The notes: generated by a model not told the origin, from the sequence alone. A stretch of DNA of 63,805 bases from Phycisphaeraceae bacterium (GCA_002704825.1 PAIY01000211.1:1-63805); one strand, 5' to 3'; counted from the stretch's first letter, positions 54,228 to 63,805 are shown. Translations and numbers: made by a program.

Positions 54228-55364
54228 TTAGGAGATGGCAGGGCCAATGTTGCGGATCGATTCGCGCTGGATCACGCGTGGTGTCGTTAGTCGCAGCCGA
54301 TCCCATTCGGGAAGGCAACCCGCAAGCATGTCGCGGAGCATATTGATGCCGGTTTTAATTTCTTCCTTGCGATTGTAATCGACACAAGTCAATGGTGGGT
54401 CTGATAGCTTGGATGTCGCTGAGTTTCCCAAGGCGATGACGCTGATATCATCGGGGACTTTCAGACCTGCTTTGCGAAAGGCCGCCAACGTGCCGATTGC
54501 CACTTCCTGGTTTTGGCAGACCACACCGGTCAATGGTTCGTGTTCAGTATTAAGGTATTGGAGTACGGCTTGATATGCCTGTTCGGATTGGTTTTCAAAG
54601 GGTTTGATCTGAAATCGGATCAGTCGCCGTGTTTGCTCAATGGAAGTCAGGTTTTCAAAACAACTGCGCCATACAGCCAAGCGCAATTGCATGTCCGGTT
54701 CATGAACTTGGTGTAGGACATAGCCGATATTCCGATGACCCGCTTGTTGGAGATGAGACACTGCCAGTCGCATGGCGTAAGCATTGTCAGACTGGACACA
54801 GCAGATGCCCTGGTCATCCGTCCGGCTGCCCAGGATGACGACTTTGTCTGTGGCTTGTTTGATCGCCTGACGAATTTCCTGCCAGGGATAATATTCCTGG
54901 AGCAGAACAAAGTTAGCTTGCCCCTCAATGATGGCTTTGGCGTATTCGGTTTGATGGTTTTCCGGGACTCTGAGGATGCGCATATTCCAGCCGATTTCGT
55001 CGACCGTCTGGTTGACATGCATCAGAAAGCTGTCCACATCCGGCGCGCTGTATGAGGTACAGACGACGTTGAGTGTGATCGGAGGGGCCGAAGTTTTATA
55101 TTGTGCATCCTGAGAGACAAAGGTGCCACTGCGTTCGCGTCGTTCGATCACCCCGGTCTCCACAAGGGCGGTTACCGCGCGACGGGCGGTCATGTAGCTG
55201 ATGTCAAAGCGTGTGGCCAATTCCCGTTCTGACGGTAGTCGCTGTCCGGGTCCAAACTCGCCTTCGGCAATGGCTTGGCGTATCTGATCGCGAACAAATT
55301 CCCATTTGGCCACGGCACTACCAGTGAGATTGTGGGATTCGGTATCGGAGATACTGCTATTCAT
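54228..55364 (-). CDS. GntR-type HTH regulator with LacI-like sensor, sugar locus 3
   Basis: The 378-residue protein has a GntR winged HTH (about 15-85: FVRDQIRQAIAEGEFGPGQR, LPSERELATRFDISYMTARR, GVIERRERSGTFVS) and a periplasmic-binding-like sensor domain (about 95-375: LNVVCTSYSAP, VVILGSRTDDQGICCVQSDN, GIVCQNQEVAIGTLA-like VVCQNQEVAIGTLAAF). It should be a cytoplasmic repressor responding to a sugar. It is separated by about 150 bases from an upstream prepilin gene in the same direction. Each has a copy of TGCT-N11-AGCA upstream, which is the best candidate operator. No ribosome site of note was seen beyond a weak purine run. Confidence 0.87.
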   Translation of the reverse strand: MNSSISDTESHNLTGSAVAKWEFVRDQIRQAIAEGEFGPGQRLPSERELATRFDISYMTARRAVTALVETGVIERRERSGTFVSQDAQYKTSAPPITLNVVCTSYSAPDVDSFLMHVNQTVDEIGWNMRILRVPENHQTEYAKAIIEGQANFVLLQEYYPWQEIRQAIKQATDKVVILGSRTDDQGICCVQSDNAYAMRLAVSHLQQAGHRNIGYVLHQVHEPDMQLRLAVWRSCFENLTSIEQTRRLIRFQIKPFENQSEQAYQAVLQYLNTEHEPLTGVVCQNQEVAIGTLAAFRKAGLKVPDDISVIALGNSATSKLSDPPLTCVDYNRKEEIKTGINMLRDMLAGCLPEWDRLRLTTPRVIQRESIRNIGPAIS

Positions 55365-55397
55365 AAGTGAAACCTGCTAACGTGTCATATTGAATTC

Positions 55398-55416
55398 TGC
55401 TTTATAAAGTATAGCA
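55398..55416 (-). promoter_or_regulatory. TGCT...AGCA operator copy upstream of GntR
   Basis: On the minus strand this reads TGCTATACTTTATAAAGCA. It overlaps a perfect palindrome on the same bases (AAAGTAT-AGC-ATACTTT, 55406-55422). A similar sequence lies upstream of the prepilin gene (56362-56380). Position about 35-50 bases before the GntR start suits autoregulation. Confidence 0.55.
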
Positions 55417-55516
55417 TACTTTGATGATTGACAGCGAATTGTCATCTTGGGAGCAGTTTCGATACGGTGGCAAATACTTATGCACAGTTGTGAACATGAT
55501 GCCTGCAGGTCAAAAC

Positions 55517-56287
55517 TCAATAGCCGGGATATGGCGTCCAGAAGTCCGTGCCGATGTTGACCGTTTGGAAGGTGGTCGGCCCATAACGGACTTGCGATGA
55601 CATATTGCTTGCGTGCATATCCAGGTAAAGGATATTGGTTGATTTGAGATGTGGATTGTCAAACCAGTGACGGTCCCATGAGTTTTCATTTTGATAGAGC
55701 ATATATTGCCCGCCGTGCGTGTCAGAGAGTTCTTTGGGGCCGTAATGATCAGCAAGGTAGAACGTTTTTGTGGGCGTGGTCAGTTGCGAGATGCGCGGGA
55801 ATCGGTTGGGGGTGCTCCAGTGGGATTTAAAGGCATTCATCCCATAGGCAAAGTCCGAACGCCACCGGTTTTTAGGGTAAGATTGGCCGTCTGCTGATGG
55901 GCACCAGAAGGGGGTTTTACGGTTGGCATCATTAATCAGATTATAGATTTCAACTTGGGTTGAACCTTCAAAACCGACATAGGGTCCATAGATGCTGACC
56001 CAGCAACGATTCACTTCTCGCGTGAATTGGCCGTGAATCAACATTTCGTTGAAATCGTTGGCATAGAGTGATGTGACAATTCCCAATTGCTTGAGATTGT
56101 TGAGGCAACTGATGCTTTGGGCGCGATCGCGTGCGCTTTTGAGTGCTGGGAGCAGAATTGAAATTAGTATGCTTGTGATGGCAATAACCACCAGCAGTTC
56201 AATGAGTGTAAATCCCAATGATACGCCAGTGCGTTGGGCAGACAGTCGACGAATCTGATTCTTTGCTTTGAAAGCCTCGTGTGTCAT
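55517..56287 (-). CDS. Type IV pilin-like protein, sugar locus 3
   Basis: The 256-residue protein has a long basic leader ([19 protein letters not shown]) and then [20 protein letters not shown], with Gly before the Phe and Glu at mature position 5. [20 protein letters not shown] is the CxNNLRQLG-like block of DUF1559-type proteins. [17 protein letters not shown] is a version of the H-X9-DG motif with Asp-Met in place of Asp-Gly. GAGGT precedes the ATG by six bases. It is encoded divergently from the LamG-like gene of the same locus and reads toward the GntR gene, from which 150 bases separate it. A periplasmic or surface role in carbohydrate use is inferred from the recurring arrangement. 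Confidence 0.85.
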   Translation of the reverse strand: MTHEAFKAKNQIRRLSAQRTGVSLGFTLIELLVVIAITSILISILLPALKSARDRAQSISCLNNLKQLGIVTSLYANDFNEMLIHGQFTREVNRCWVSIYGPYVGFEGSTQVEIYNLINDANRKTPFWCPSADGQSYPKNRWRSDFAYGMNAFKSHWSTPNRFPRISQLTTPTKTFYLADHYGPKELSDTHGGQYMLYQNENSWDRHWFDNPHLKSTNILYLDMHASNMSSQVRYGPTTFQTVNIGTDFWTPYPGY

Positions 56288-56361
56288 GGTTGACCTCGCG
56301 AAGGTTGAAATGTGGGAGTCGAATTCGCTTTAAATGGCTTGCTATAAAGATGAATTGCTTC

Positions 56362-56380
56362 TGCTCTATAAATATTAGCA
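56362..56380 (-). promoter_or_regulatory. TGCT...AGCA operator copy upstream of the prepilin gene
   Basis: On the minus strand this reads TGCTAATATTTATAGAGCA, matching the GntR-upstream copy at 55398-55416. With three flanking bases on one side (TTCTGCT...), 18 of 22 positions are identical between the two. It lies about 75-93 bases before the prepilin start. Confidence 0.5.
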
Positions 56381-56481
56381 CTGGGATTGGAAAAATCAAC
56401 AAATAAATGACAAAATAGATTGACTATTGCTATTGCTGCTATAGTATCTATCAAATTAATGCTAGGTATGGGGATTTGATC

Positions 56482-57243
56482 ATGGATCGATGTTGGGTTT
56501 ACGGGCTATTGGTTGTTGGGCTGGTGGCAGGTTTAAGCCAATCCGTTTGGGCTGAGGCGGTCTGCTATGACGCAGCGGGACATTTTGACAACCGGGAAGG
56601 GACGTTGGAAGTCTGGTTTACGCCACTTGCCAAGGATTTGTACCCAACACCCAGGGGGGACTATGAGCATGTCTTTAGTCTCTTTGAAATGAAAGTGCCT
56701 GGTGTCTGGGACATGTCATGCAGTTGGTATGCCCGGCCGACGCGCAAGGGGCTTAAAGTATCCATGAGCAGTCGCAAAATGAAAGATGGATTGATCGGCC
56801 TGCTCAGTAACACCACGCCTCAGGACTGGAAACCAGGCGAGAAGCATCATGTTGCGATGACCTGGAAAGGGCGGGAGATGAAGCTCTTTGCAGATGGTCT
56901 GTGCATTGCCCATCGTGTGCAGACCATTCCCTTTACCGGTCCGCTTGGCGATGTCCAGTTGGTATTGGGTCGACTCAACCGCAAGTCACCTGTCGTGCTG
57001 CATGCGGTGCGCATGTCATGTGTGGCACGGTCTGACGAGGCACTTAAGCAGGCCGTACCGCAAGGTGATCTTGCAACCACTTTGCTCGATGTATACGACT
57101 CGGTTCCGGACGATCCCAAATCAACGCATCCCCAAATCAGTAGCGCCATGTCATCCCAGCCGGCCGGACGCCTGGTTGAAGGTGCACGCTGGAATGATAA
57201 GTGGCAGGGGATACTGCTTGATGCATCGCTCCGATCTCAATAA
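56482..57243 (+). CDS. Secreted LamG-like (concanavalin A-like) domain protein
   Basis: The 253-residue protein has a signal peptide (WVYGLLVVGLVAGLSQSVWA). One laminin-G/concanavalin-like jelly-roll follows, with FDNREGTLEVWFTP near the start, WKPGEKHHVAMTWKGREMKL as the typical LamG 'W.H.a.tW.g..mklYvDG' region, and PLGDVQLVLGRLNRK. Such domains often bind carbohydrate; no catalytic residues are evident. ATG 56482 follows GGGGA by seven bases. It precedes the CBM9/DUF6067-like enzyme by about 120 bases and is divergent from the prepilin gene. Confidence 0.8.
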   Translation: MDRCWVYGLLVVGLVAGLSQSVWAEAVCYDAAGHFDNREGTLEVWFTPLAKDLYPTPRGDYEHVFSLFEMKVPGVWDMSCSWYARPTRKGLKVSMSSRKMKDGLIGLLSNTTPQDWKPGEKHHVAMTWKGREMKLFADGLCIAHRVQTIPFTGPLGDVQLVLGRLNRKSPVVLHAVRMSCVARSDEALKQAVPQGDLATTLLDVYDSVPDDPKSTHPQISSAMSSQPAGRLVEGARWNDKWQGILLDASLRSQ

Positions 57244-57367
57244 ATGAAAAATGTCAATCGTCAACCATCCTCCTTGAATCAAGGCTGGGATGTTGAACTG
57301 TTTTGACCTGTGAAATGCAAGTCATTGTCTGTCGCAAATAGCAATGGTCCGACGTGAAAGGTGGCCC

Positions 57368-60300
57368 ATGTTCAGGAACTTCTTCAGATTACTCCTCACT
57401 GTCTCGCTTGTTTTGATTTTCTCAGTCAGTGTGTCAGCTGATCAAATCGATTGGCAACGCTTTCCCCATCAAGCCTGGCCGAAAATGCAGAGCCCGCCGC
57501 AGATTGACGGGGTGGTTGATCAAGCCGAATGGCTGACGGCCTCGCAATTGGGGCCCATGAAGGTGTCCCAGGATGGTGTGGATGATGGTATTGGGCGTGA
57601 AGTGTTTGTCGCGTATGATCAAGACAACCTGTATATCGCCTTTCGGTTCAATCGACCAGCCACGGCACTTAAGCCCTTTTCGCCCAGTGCAACCGGTCGC
57701 TTTGATCACACCATCGATGCAGACATGGTGGAGATCATGTTTTCCCCGGACCTGGACTTTGACCACAGCTATGCCTTTTGGCTGTATCCCAATGGGGCAT
57801 ATGGCGAAGCATTGGCGCAGCGCGGGAAAGTGTCATCATGGAATTGTGATTGGCAGCAGAAGACTCGGCTGACAAAATCAGGTTGGGAAGGCGAACTGGC
57901 GATCCTGTTTAAAGCCTTTGGGCTTGATGGCCCACCATCCTCTGAAAAGCTATGGGGTTTTGATATCGTCGATAATCGCAAGACGCCGTTTAAACTTCTT
58001 GCCCACTGGTCCTATCGCGGGCAGCTTTGGCACGGTTACGAAAATTTCGGGCGCATCCGGTTTGATCCCCGTGTTCCGGCAGTGCGTCTGACACAGGCGT
58101 CCGAATTGGGAAACGGTCAACTGGGTGTGGAATTTGTGTTAGCCAACGCCACCGGCAGTGATGTGCATGTCTCAACGGATATCCAGTTGTTCAAACGCAA
58201 AGACGGTTTGCAGGGCGGACCCAAGAGTTATTATACCAACCTTGAAAGTGGCATGTCCCACGATTCGCAGGCCGAGTTTACCAAGGATGTGAACCTTGAA
58301 GACCAGGTCAAGTTCGCCCGTGGGTTTTACGAACCGGTACCCGACGCCATTGCCAAGCCTTCAGCACATGTGCAGCAAAACATGCGGCATTCGCTGGGGT
58401 TTCGTGCGCCGGGCAAGACCGGTGAGTACATGGTTGCCTACCGGATTCTCCAGGATCAACAGACTGTCAGTTCGGGCATCACGCTCTTTCGCGTTCAACC
58501 GCCTTTGGCATTGAAGCTCGAACCATATTGGCTTAAATCCCAGGTCATTCGCGTGATTGCGGATCTGGACAAAGTCGATCGACAGACTGATGCGTTGGCA
58601 AAACTGACCATTGAAAATGAAAACGGCGATATCCTTTCGCAGTCCGAAGCAACGGTCAAGGCTGATGCTTTGGTGCAGTCAATGCTGGTGTCCACCAAAG
58701 GGCTTAAGCCCGATTATTACCGGGTTCGCATGAAGCTGTTGGATCAGGCGGGGCAGTTGATTGTCCAGAACACCCAACCGATCCATAAGCCGCAGACGCC
58801 GGTCTGGCTGGGCAATGATTTTGGCAATCGGACCGTGGTCCCCAAACCGTGGACACCCATCAAGGCAGATTCACGCGGACATGTGTCGATGTGGGGACGG
58901 TCGTATGATCTTTCATCCGTCTGGCCAAGTACGGTGACGACCAATGGCAAGTCCGTACTCCCGGAACCGGTTCGCCTGCTGGTCACGTCCGATCAGAAGT
59001 TGTTGGATTGGCAGGTCAAACAGCTTGATCTGCAATCGACCAACCCCGGTCGCGCAGTGTATCAGGTTCAGTTACACAACAGCCATGCAGACATTGCTGG
59101 CACGATGACCATCGACTTTGATGGCATGGTTTGGTACGACCTGAAACTGACTTTCAGTGATTCTTCGCTGGACCTGGATTCGGTTGTACTGGATATCCCG
59201 GTTGCTGCTGAGTATGCCCAGCTTTTTGGTCGTCATAAATTTCATCGTGATCCTGTCATTCATCCCAGGCAACCGGTGGCTGATCGCAATGGACATGCCG
59301 GCCGTGTGCTCGATAGCCTGATGCCGTTTACACCGTACCTTTGGCTTGGTGACGAGAATGCCGGGATGGGCTGGACTGCCGAAGCACCCATCGATTGGCA
59401 CAATGAAAATCCCAACGCCTGTTTGCAGATTGTCCCCGCATCCTCAGGCGGTCAACCGGCTCGCATGCGCATTCACATGGTCGACAGCAAGCTGACGATC
59501 GAAAAGCCGATGCGTCTGGCATTTGGACTTCAGGCCACACCCATTCGCGCGATGCCTGAGCATCAGACACTTAATATTTTCCAGAAAAATGGTGTCTATG
59601 CAGATGAGAAGATATTTACCCAACTTCAAAAAGCAGGCTGTAAGACCATTGTCTTTTACTACAGTTGGCGTGGAAACAGCAAGACCGAAATGGGCGGAAC
59701 GCCTGAACGTCCCGTTGACCCCGCACAGCAAAAGCAGCTCAAAGAAGCTGTCGAGATGGCACATAAGCACGGCTTTAAAGTGATCATGTTTACCGGATGG
59801 GGCGTCAATGCCACCAGTCCCAATTGGCAGCAGTTCAGTTACGAGCTTGGCAAGTATCCCATTCAGAATAAGGGATGGGGCACATTCGCCCAGGCGTCTG
59901 CACCCAATGGTGCCTATGTCGATTTCATGGCATACGGGCATGCAGACCTGGCGCGGGAATACAAAGTGGACGGCGTCCTTTGGGACTCGACATCTAACCT
60001 GGCGCCGGACTGTAATCTACTGACCGGTAATGCCTGGGTGGATCGCGAGGGGCATGTCCGACAGAAGTATCCCGTCCTGGCAACACGCGATCTTTACCGG
60101 CGAATTTACAACATCTATAAATCCGAAGAACGAACCGATGGTATTATCTACAACCACGGTGGGAGTCTCTGGCCCATCAATGTCTATGCCGACCTGCTTA
60201 ACCGCGGTGAAGGTCGACCCATGGTTGCCCCAACCATACTCGATGGTTGGCATGGAAGCTTGCACGAATTTCGCTCCGAGTATTCGGGCATTCCCTTTGG

Positions 60301-60796
60301 TGTGCAATTTACCGGTGAAAACAATGACTTTGCCAGACTCCCCATGCGCGTCAGCACGCACTTAAGTGTCTTCCTGTTGCAAGGCGGATATCCCAAGGAG
60401 TATTCACATTATGCAACCCATTGGAGTTACCAATACAAAGATCGACCGATCATGGCACTGTGGCAGATTTTTGATGACCTGCCTTATGATCAGCATGTCA
60501 AGGCAACCTACTACTTCCAGAATCAACCCATCGTTGATTTGAGCAATGATCAATTGCTGGCAAGTTCCTTTGTCAGTGGCGATCGCAAACGCGCGATCGT
60601 GGTGATCTCCAATTTACACACCGATCCGGCAGACAACGTTACCGCTAAATTGAATTTCGATGTCATGGGGCTCAAAGGCAATGCATTTCAAATCCACGAC
60701 GCCATGTTGCGCAAACCGCTTGATGCGCAGCAGGGAACACTCCAACTCGACATTCAAGCTCAGCGATATCGCATTCTCAAGGTTCAAGCAAAGTAA
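57368..60796 (+). CDS. Secreted CBM9 plus DUF6067-type glycoside hydrolase-like enzyme
   Basis: The 1142-residue protein has a signal peptide (FFRLLLTVSLVLIFSVSVSA). A CBM9-like N-terminal domain lies at about 30-245 (QIDGVVDQAEW, VEIMFSPDLDFDHSYAFWLY, FDIVDNRKTPF). A beta-rich middle part and a TIM-barrel-like catalytic region follow (about 620-1000), with MPFTPYLWLGDENAGMGW, KTIVFYYSWRGN, KHGFKVIMFTGWG and DGVLWDSTSN. The last contains an Asp in the 'GxxxDxxxN' arrangement used by retaining glycosidases of the GH31/36 type, so Asp there is a candidate nucleophile. This matches DUF6067-type proteins, whose substrate is unknown. ATG 57368 has AAAGG upstream and starts the signal peptide; an earlier ATG at 57344 is less likely. 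It stands between two LamG proteins. Confidence 0.8.
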   Translation: MFRNFFRLLLTVSLVLIFSVSVSADQIDWQRFPHQAWPKMQSPPQIDGVVDQAEWLTASQLGPMKVSQDGVDDGIGREVFVAYDQDNLYIAFRFNRPATALKPFSPSATGRFDHTIDADMVEIMFSPDLDFDHSYAFWLYPNGAYGEALAQRGKVSSWNCDWQQKTRLTKSGWEGELAILFKAFGLDGPPSSEKLWGFDIVDNRKTPFKLLAHWSYRGQLWHGYENFGRIRFDPRVPAVRLTQASELGNGQLGVEFVLANATGSDVHVSTDIQLFKRKDGLQGGPKSYYTNLESGMSHDSQAEFTKDVNLEDQVKFARGFYEPVPDAIAKPSAHVQQNMRHSLGFRAPGKTGEYMVAYRILQDQQTVSSGITLFRVQPPLALKLEPYWLKSQVIRVIADLDKVDRQTDALAKLTIENENGDILSQSEATVKADALVQSMLVSTKGLKPDYYRVRMKLLDQAGQLIVQNTQPIHKPQTPVWLGNDFGNRTVVPKPWTPIKADSRGHVSMWGRSYDLSSVWPSTVTTNGKSVLPEPVRLLVTSDQKLLDWQVKQLDLQSTNPGRAVYQVQLHNSHADIAGTMTIDFDGMVWYDLKLTFSDSSLDLDSVVLDIPVAAEYAQLFGRHKFHRDPVIHPRQPVADRNGHAGRVLDSLMPFTPYLWLGDENAGMGWTAEAPIDWHNENPNACLQIVPASSGGQPARMRIHMVDSKLTIEKPMRLAFGLQATPIRAMPEHQTLNIFQKNGVYADEKIFTQLQKAGCKTIVFYYSWRGNSKTEMGGTPERPVDPAQQKQLKEAVEMAHKHGFKVIMFTGWGVNATSPNWQQFSYELGKYPIQNKGWGTFAQASAPNGAYVDFMAYGHADLAREYKVDGVLWDSTSNLAPDCNLLTGNAWVDREGHVRQKYPVLATRDLYRRIYNIYKSEERTDGIIYNHGGSLWPINVYADLLNRGEGRPMVAPTILDGWHGSLHEFRSEYSGIPFGVQFTGENNDFARLPMRVSTHLSVFLLQGGYPKEYSHYATHWSYQYKDRPIMALWQIFDDLPYDQHVKATYYFQNQPIVDLSNDQLLASSFVSGDRKRAIVVISNLHTDPADNVTAKLNFDVMGLKGNAFQIHDAMLRKPLDAQQGTLQLDIQAQRYRILKVQAK

Positions 60797-60805
60797 GGAT
60801 TGGCT

Positions 60806-63805
60806 ATGAGTTCACTTTTAACACTGTGCCTGATGTTGAGCACACTCGCGCCGCTGCCCCGCACCGAACAGACGGTCTTGTGGCATGATTTTTCCGGTGA
60901 CCTTAACGAGCTCTCCTCAGGGCAATTCCAAGCAAAAGTCCGGGGCAAGATTCAGATTCGAGACGGTGCGCTACACGTTGATGAGGATGGGCAACTTGTC
61001 CTCAGTGAGGCTGGCAAGCTGCTGTCTGATGGCCCATTTACCATTGACCTTGACATGCAATTTTCGCAGAGGTCCGGTGTTTTCCTGGCAACGGATTCCC
61101 AACATACCCCTTTTTCCTGGGGGATTCTGCTTCGCGGTGCTGGGATATTGGAATTGCGCATTCCCGTCATCGACAAGGACGGCAAGCCAACCAGCTACAG
61201 CGACCGTACCTGGCAGGTAATGAAGCACACCGGGCCATTGCGTCACGACACGACCTATCGGCATACATTAACTTTCGATGGTCAGCGCAACTGGACGGTC
61301 TACATCAATGGGATACAGGTGTTTGAAACCCAGTTGCCCCAGGACATGTCTTTTAAGCTTAGTGACCGGGATTTGATTCTCGGGCAGGCCAGGACATGGA
61401 AAAGCGATTTCGTTGGTAGTATCCAAAACCTGCGCATTTCCAATGCAGTCATTAAGCCAACCCCACCTCAACGTTTCCTGCCCACATCGCTGGACCAATG
61501 TCAGGAGGGCTATTACTTTGACATGGGTTTGCAGGATTCACCGGTGCAAACTGGTTACCTGGCTGTTACCCCTCAAACCGACATGCAGCAGACCGGTTTC
61601 GGTTGGGATACGCAACCGCTCAGGACCGCCGATGCCTGGTTTAGTCCCGGTCGTTATGATCCTTCGGCAGAGGGCTCGGTGCGCAAGCATTGGGAAGCCG
61701 TTCGGTCCTGGCGGGATCGTGATGCCTTGGTGTTACCCAGTGGGGCTACTTTCCATGCGGACCTCCCGCCAGGGCAATATGCTGTGAGTGTGACGTTTGG
61801 CGATCTGCGTCAGAACACCAAGGTGGATCGTATAGAAGTCAACGGTCAGTCGATCAGCGATGACCTGCGGATGTACCGCGGCAAGGATAAGCCAACGTAC
61901 ATCATGACGATTGCTGAAGGTCAAACCGCAGCGATCAACCGCACGGATCGTACGGCCCGTGGGATTGTCACCGTGGACAAGGACGGTTTGAATGTCACGG
62001 TCCGCGGTCACCAGAATCAGCCTGTGGGTATTCTTGCCATCGAAGCCGTCGCTTGGCAAAGTCCGATCATCACCAAAATTGCTGACGCCATGGTTCTCCG
62101 TTGGCAGGGCTTGGGGGAGCCACCGAAAGGTTTTGTCGAAGCAGCACGCGCTTACGCTCAAAAGAATTTTGACCAAGCGGTTACCTTGGCTCAGCAGATC
62201 GACGATCCATTGACACGCGCGACAATGTGGGCTTGGATTCTTGGATATCCCAATGCTACTGATCAACGGCATCTTGATTTATGCAATCGCATCCGTCAGA
62301 CATTATTACCCTTGACGGACGTGCGCGCCCGGTCGCTTTTGCGCATCACCGACCTGATGGACAAGGTGCTGCACATTCAAATGGATGACACCGTGGGCAT
62401 TGACGATCTGGTGGGAACAACCAACTGGCGACACCTGCGTTGCGGGGCGGACTTTGCCTTGCGTATCAAGGATCAAGAGCCGTACTTTGGCAGGGCACGT
62501 TTGCTGGCAGGGGCGTTCATCTATCAACAGGTTCAGCAAAACGGGGCGCTGATCGATAACTGGACCTTGCGCAAACCCCATCGCGGGATTGGCTGGCCGC
62601 CACCGATTGTCTATTTGCTTGATACCTTAAAGCAGTATCCGCAATGTGTCCTTGCACGCATCTATGCCGGGGAAAAAATGCCCAACGAAACGACAGTGAG
62701 TATCCCCGGGAACACGCCGCAATGGGCTGCATTATCGCATCGGACGATTTTCCGAACGATGGAAGTGATCCGATATTGGACCGATCAACGCCAGGCTGCC
62801 AATGGTGCGCTGGGCGGTGGGATTGGCGATGACGTGGAAACCCTGCGGTGGTGGTCCATAGGGCACATGGTCTGCGATGATGAGCATGTACGCAATGCCT
62901 GGCGGAAAATTGCCGATTGGGCTCACAGCTACAACCGTGGCTATGGCTTTACCGTGGACGAGTCCGATGCTGAGCATGGTGCTGAACCCTTTAGCGATAC
63001 GCATACATTTCTGCCGTTTATTGATTTTGGTACCCCACGTTTTGAGCGAACTCTCAAGCGGCAGAAAAAGGCGATATACCAACCGATGCTCGATACCTGG
63101 ACTGCTGTCAATCCCCAGGGCTATCGGATGTTTAAAAGTTATGTCTATTCGGCCCGTGACGTGGATGCCGATCGCAATACCGATGTGCCGTACAATCTGC
63201 GCACGGTTAACCCGCTGTTGACTTACGCGTGGTTTACGCATGATACTCAGGCTATCAAGCTCATTGCCGATTACGCAACGAGTTGGCGTGACGCAATCAT
63301 GGCAGAAGGTCAGGGCAAACCTGCCGGGATTGTCCCCATGGTGATTACCTTCGATCAACGTCAATTCAAATGGCCGCAATCTCCCAATTGGTATGATCCT
63401 GGCTATTATCGATTTCCCACAGGCTACACGGATAACATATACAGTCTGATGCTTGCTGCCTATGAATTGACCGGCGAAGAACGATATCTCGATCCAATCC
63501 GGTTGGCCATGAAGCTTCTGCGGGAAGTCGAGCCACCCTCGACGGCCAATCAGACCAGTAGCTATTACCGGATTGACGATCTTGCCTACATGGACAAGGA
63601 ACTCAAACATGGCTCTCTGCGTTGGGCGCTTTGGCATGGTCGACGCGCGATATGCGATGGCGGCGCAAGATATCGACTGCTCACTGGTGACACGCAGTTT
63701 GATGATGTACTCATGCAATATGGCTCAGCTGTCACGCGCAGTCGCTTGGCATTCGTCAATGCAGAGAACGGCAAGCAAAGACGTTTGGCCATGGAACCGA
63801 TTAAA
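60806..63805 (+). CDS. LamG-like plus helical-barrel protein, 3' end cut off
   Basis: The frame stays open for 1000 codons to the window end. A short N-terminal hydrophobic leader (LLTLCLMLSTLAPLP) is followed by a LamG-like domain (about 25-210: WTVYINGIQVFETQLPQD, FVGSIQNLRISNAVIKP). A second beta domain (about 240-420: GYYFDMGLQDSPVQTGYLAV) has the NPCBM-like FDMG start. From about 450 onward the sequence becomes helical with tryptophan-rich turns, including LAYMDKELKHGSLRWALWH near the end. This looks like an alpha/alpha barrel seen in polysaccharide lyases and glycosidases. AAGG precedes the ATG and the gene begins nine bases after the DUF6067-like stop, so the two are co-transcribed. 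Catalytic assignment needs the missing C-terminus. Confidence 0.78.
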   Translation, partial: MSSLLTLCLMLSTLAPLPRTEQTVLWHDFSGDLNELSSGQFQAKVRGKIQIRDGALHVDEDGQLVLSEAGKLLSDGPFTIDLDMQFSQRSGVFLATDSQHTPFSWGILLRGAGILELRIPVIDKDGKPTSYSDRTWQVMKHTGPLRHDTTYRHTLTFDGQRNWTVYINGIQVFETQLPQDMSFKLSDRDLILGQARTWKSDFVGSIQNLRISNAVIKPTPPQRFLPTSLDQCQEGYYFDMGLQDSPVQTGYLAVTPQTDMQQTGFGWDTQPLRTADAWFSPGRYDPSAEGSVRKHWEAVRSWRDRDALVLPSGATFHADLPPGQYAVSVTFGDLRQNTKVDRIEVNGQSISDDLRMYRGKDKPTYIMTIAEGQTAAINRTDRTARGIVTVDKDGLNVTVRGHQNQPVGILAIEAVAWQSPIITKIADAMVLRWQGLGEPPKGFVEAARAYAQKNFDQAVTLAQQIDDPLTRATMWAWILGYPNATDQRHLDLCNRIRQTLLPLTDVRARSLLRITDLMDKVLHIQMDDTVGIDDLVGTTNWRHLRCGADFALRIKDQEPYFGRARLLAGAFIYQQVQQNGALIDNWTLRKPHRGIGWPPPIVYLLDTLKQYPQCVLARIYAGEKMPNETTVSIPGNTPQWAALSHRTIFRTMEVIRYWTDQRQAANGALGGGIGDDVETLRWWSIGHMVCDDEHVRNAWRKIADWAHSYNRGYGFTVDESDAEHGAEPFSDTHTFLPFIDFGTPRFERTLKRQKKAIYQPMLDTWTAVNPQGYRMFKSYVYSARDVDADRNTDVPYNLRTVNPLLTYAWFTHDTQAIKLIADYATSWRDAIMAEGQGKPAGIVPMVITFDQRQFKWPQSPNWYDPGYYRFPTGYTDNIYSLMLAAYELTGEERYLDPIRLAMKLLREVEPPSTANQTSSYYRIDDLAYMDKELKHGSLRWALWHGRRAICDGGARYRLLTGDTQFDDVLMQYGSAVTRSRLAFVNAENGKQRRLAMEPIK

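Noticed and set aside
62732-63718. 328-residue antisense open frame
   Set aside because: It lies opposite a continuous secreted protein frame and shows no motif or signal of its own.

Overview
The window looks like chromosome of a planctomycete, most likely a carbohydrate-degrading member of the Phycisphaerae. I infer this from three type IV pilin-like proteins with the N-terminal core [10 protein letters not shown], very large secreted glycoside hydrolases, several sugar-locus regulators of the LacI and GntR types, and a eukaryote-like ubiquitin-type operon. I made no database comparison. I saw no rRNA, tRNA or CRISPR array.

Layout. 1-2707: truncated hydantoinase/5-oxoprolinase-type fusion on the minus strand, divergent from a LacI regulator with twin palindromic operators between them. 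3040-10089: regulator, prepilin-like protein and a 1707-residue GH2-like enzyme in one direction. 10300-17991: FAD oxidoreductase, then a sugar ABC importer made of a solute-binding/permease fusion and a permease with a giant insertion, and a CBM9-like protein. 18177-20956 (minus): M14 peptidase, MarC membrane protein, PocR-AraC regulator. 21117-24781: MmgE/PrpD protein, argininosuccinate-lyase-like enzyme and TauE/SafE transporter. 24953-31553: GntR/LacI-sensor regulator, prepilin-like protein and GH42-like enzyme. 31575-32885 (minus): CE7 acetyl esterase. 33123-35723: Fur/PerR-like regulator and KatG with a strong terminator.

36144-43073 (minus) is the most striking part: nine tightly packed genes encoding a ubiquitin-like protein, E1, membrane-anchored JAMM protease, membrane FHA protein, RING-type zinc-finger membrane protein and E2, preceded by two B-box-like zinc-finger membrane proteins and an unrecognised small protein. 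It reads as a complete conjugation, ligation and deconjugation pathway built around a membrane. Next to it, 43804-53746 looks like a defence island: a HigBA-type pair, an RHH/PIN pair, a SNF2/SWIM helicase broken by a one-base frameshift, a TOTE-type primase-helicase-nuclease gene interrupted by two in-frame TGA codons, a pRiA4b ORF-3-like gene and a DUF4143 ATPase.

54228-63805 is a third regulator plus prepilin plus carbohydrate-enzyme locus (GntR regulator, prepilin, LamG-like protein, CBM9/DUF6067-like enzyme, and a LamG plus helical-barrel protein cut by the window end). The same regulator, prepilin, carbohydrate-enzyme grouping therefore occurs three times. A 235-bp MITE-like element with 46-bp terminal inverted repeats and a 30-bp perfect internal hairpin lies at 35882-36116. 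A partial relative lies at 18023-18142, and smaller palindromes lie at 10204 and 27066.
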